In this document: positions 40,332-41,478 of the stretch, piece by piece | Layout: every line of letters begins with the position of its first letter | How positions within the stretch are numbered: position 1 is the stretch's first letter | Assembly (NCBI GenBank): GCA_001803235.1 | Contig: MHBL01000428.1 | Coordinates: 1-41,478 of the forward strand | DNA: 41,478 nt | Source: Lentisphaerae bacterium RIFOXYA12_64_32 | GTDB lineage: Bacteria > Verrucomicrobiota > Lentisphaeria > Oligosphaerales > YB12-FULL-65-16 | Reading direction: 5' to 3' | Made by a program: the position numbers and the translations under genes | Notes under the pieces: model-generated | What the model was told of the DNA's origin: nothing | The model's input: only the letters and a program-made list of their open reading frames with translations | The model's database searches: none

Positions 40332-41240
40332 TCAACGACGCCCCCCGGCGGGGTCCGGGGCAGAGCCCCGGCATCGCTGCCGTGCAGATGTCGCCGCATT
40401 GCGGAGCCGGACGTCGGGGCTCTGGCTCAGTCGCTCGAGGCACGCCAGGTCGGACGCGTCACCGAGCATGCCGATGGCGGCCACGGCGGACATCTTCAGG
40501 CACGCGCCGCTGTTGCCGTTCACGATCTCCCGGGCCAGCGCCAGGGCCGGTGCGTGACCGAGTCCGGCACAGACCTGCAGGGCCGTCACCCGCACCGGCT
40601 CACAGACCTTGGCGTCCGCGGCCAGCTCGCAGGCGCGCCGCGCCAGCCGGTCCTTGTCAATGTCGCCCTGAGCCACATTGTCGCGCAGCGCGATCAACGC
40701 CGTGCCCGCGACCTGCGTGTCCGTCTCGGCTGTCGCCTGCCAGAGCACGTCACGGATTTGCACGCGTTCGTCGCCGCTCGTCCGCGGATACCAACGGCCC
40801 AGGAACTGCGCGCAGAAGTCGCGCCACAGCGTGTCATGCGTCCTGTCGCTGAACATACGGACCAGGCACGGCCCGAACTCGCGCGGCGGCCGGGTCTGGT
40901 TCAGCAGCGCGTTCGCCACGTCGTTCTTGATGACCGCGAGCTTGTCCACCGGCAACGCATCCTCGCCCGCCTTGCGGGCCATGAACGCGTACAGCGCCGC
41001 GAGCTCGACCGGCTGCAGCTCGTTCCCCAACGCCTGCGCCGCCGTCAGCCGCGCCGTGAGATCGGTCCCCGCCCCGTCACGCCCCAGCACCGCCGCAACC
41101 CGCGACGTGGGCGCCGGTACCTCAGTCGTCGCGGGTGCGGCAGGCGCAGGCGTCGGCTGCGGCGCCTGCGCCCACAGTCGGCCAGGGACCACCACCGCGC
41201 ACGCCAACACGCCCAGTCCGAAGACCTCACGAATCCTCAC
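40332..41240 (-). CDS. Periplasmic HEAT-repeat-like protein with replaced C-terminal tail
   Basis: This 302-residue protein has a signal peptide (MRIREVFGLGVLACAVVVPGRLWAQA) and an Ala/Pro-rich linker. Helical HEAT-like repeats follow, for example VAGTALIALRDNVAQGDIDK, RVTALQVCAGLGHAPALALA and AAIGMLGDASDLACLERLSQ. The start is a GTG at 41240 with AGGAGG six bases upstream. The last 12 residues (RGSAPDPAGGRR) come from inserted non-coding sequence, and the natural ending lies downstream at 40107-40250. HEAT repeats are protein-binding scaffolds. The 238 bases to the window end hold no supported gene; the final 70 bases are AT-rich. Confidence 0.75.
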   Translation of the reverse strand: MRIREVFGLGVLACAVVVPGRLWAQAPQPTPAPAAPATTEVPAPTSRVAAVLGRDGAGTDLTARLTAAQALGNELQPVELAALYAFMARKAGEDALPVDKLAVIKNDVANALLNQTRPPREFGPCLVRMFSDRTHDTLWRDFCAQFLGRWYPRTSGDERVQIRDVLWQATAETDTQVAGTALIALRDNVAQGDIDKDRLARRACELAADAKVCEPVRVTALQVCAGLGHAPALALAREIVNGNSGACLKMSAVAAIGMLGDASDLACLERLSQSPDVRLRNAATSARQRCRGSAPDPAGGRR

Positions 41241-41478
41241 CGCAGCCCTCCTGCCCTGACGCCCAACCGCTCACGCCCCGCCCGCGAACCGCCAAAACGT
41301 GCTCACCAAGGCAGATACCACCACACTGCGCCTGCCCCCAGTCGCCCGGTGACGCAACGCGGCATGCCTGATCCCCACCAGAAGAACCTTAAACTGATTC
41401 CGCTATGCTCAGACCAAATGATCTAAGAACGCCTTCAAGCATACCTACAAAATCTAATATGCTTATCATTAGTCACTT

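Noticed and set aside
40050..41426. A 458-codon plus-strand frame over the HEAT-like gene
   Set aside because: Antisense shadow; the signal peptide, GTG start and AGGAGG belong to the minus-strand gene.
1..41478. CRISPR array
   Set aside because: No regularly spaced identical repeats with unique spacers were found; repeats here are dispersed palindromes or MITEs.

Overview
The window looks like a high-GC member of the PVC bacteria, most likely a Lentisphaerota or Kiritimatiellota relative. This is inferred from a pseudopilin-type H-X9-DG protein with an R-F-TLIELL prepilin start, a long secreted discoidin-domain protein, a non-canonical Nramp transporter and many GC-rich dispersed palindromic repeats. 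No rRNA, tRNA or CRISPR array was recognised.

Layout. (1) 1-5.4 kb: a pseudopilin-like gene and a 1,242-residue secreted protein, both among dispersed repeats. (2) 5.4-6.06 kb: the 5' part of a comM/yifB gene, frameshifted once and then cut exactly at its P-loop. (3) 6.1-18.4 kb: an island of visibly lower GC on the minus strand. It encodes three CsgG/FlgO-like envelope proteins, a seven-helix membrane protein with a periplasmic coiled coil, a FtsK/EssC-like ATPase, three small WXG100-like proteins, a long helical protein with a ParB-like C-terminal domain, and several small unknown genes. This reads as a type VII-secretion-like cassette in a bacterium expected to have an outer membrane, and it is the main discovery candidate. 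(4) 18.4-21.0 kb: a graveyard of an IS200-type transposase, an hsdR core and an AAA ATPase, all truncated. (5) 21.2-23.5 kb: a MITE with a perfect 8-bp target duplication, a RelE/HigB-HigA-type toxin-antitoxin pair with a visible operator, and an atypical Nramp transporter. (6) 23.8-30.3 kb: a three-gene signalling operon (substrate-binding-domain hybrid histidine kinase, NMT1-type binding protein, Cache-HAMP-PP2C phosphatase) behind a strong sigma70-like promoter. (7) 30.6-38.3 kb: a giant pseudokinase-DUF4011-SF1 helicase-Vsr-WGR protein and an M48 metalloprotease. (8) 38.5-41.2 kb: a 54-residue Cys-rich protein, a sugar isomerase-like TIM barrel and a HEAT-like periplasmic protein with a disrupted C-terminus.

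How the parts may work together. In the island, the ATPase would drive export of the WXG100-like proteins and the effector-like protein across the inner membrane. The membrane protein and the CsgG/FlgO-like proteins are the natural candidates for a periplasmic and outer-membrane route. This is inference from gene order and domain type; no function is shown by sequence alone.

The intergenic DNA is crowded with repeats. One family is resolved here as a MITE: four full copies, ends beginning GTR/GTG and containing GCGTCAG, 8-bp target duplications, and compensatory changes in an internal hairpin. Most of the window's long open frames opposite annotated genes are high-GC shadows and were left out.
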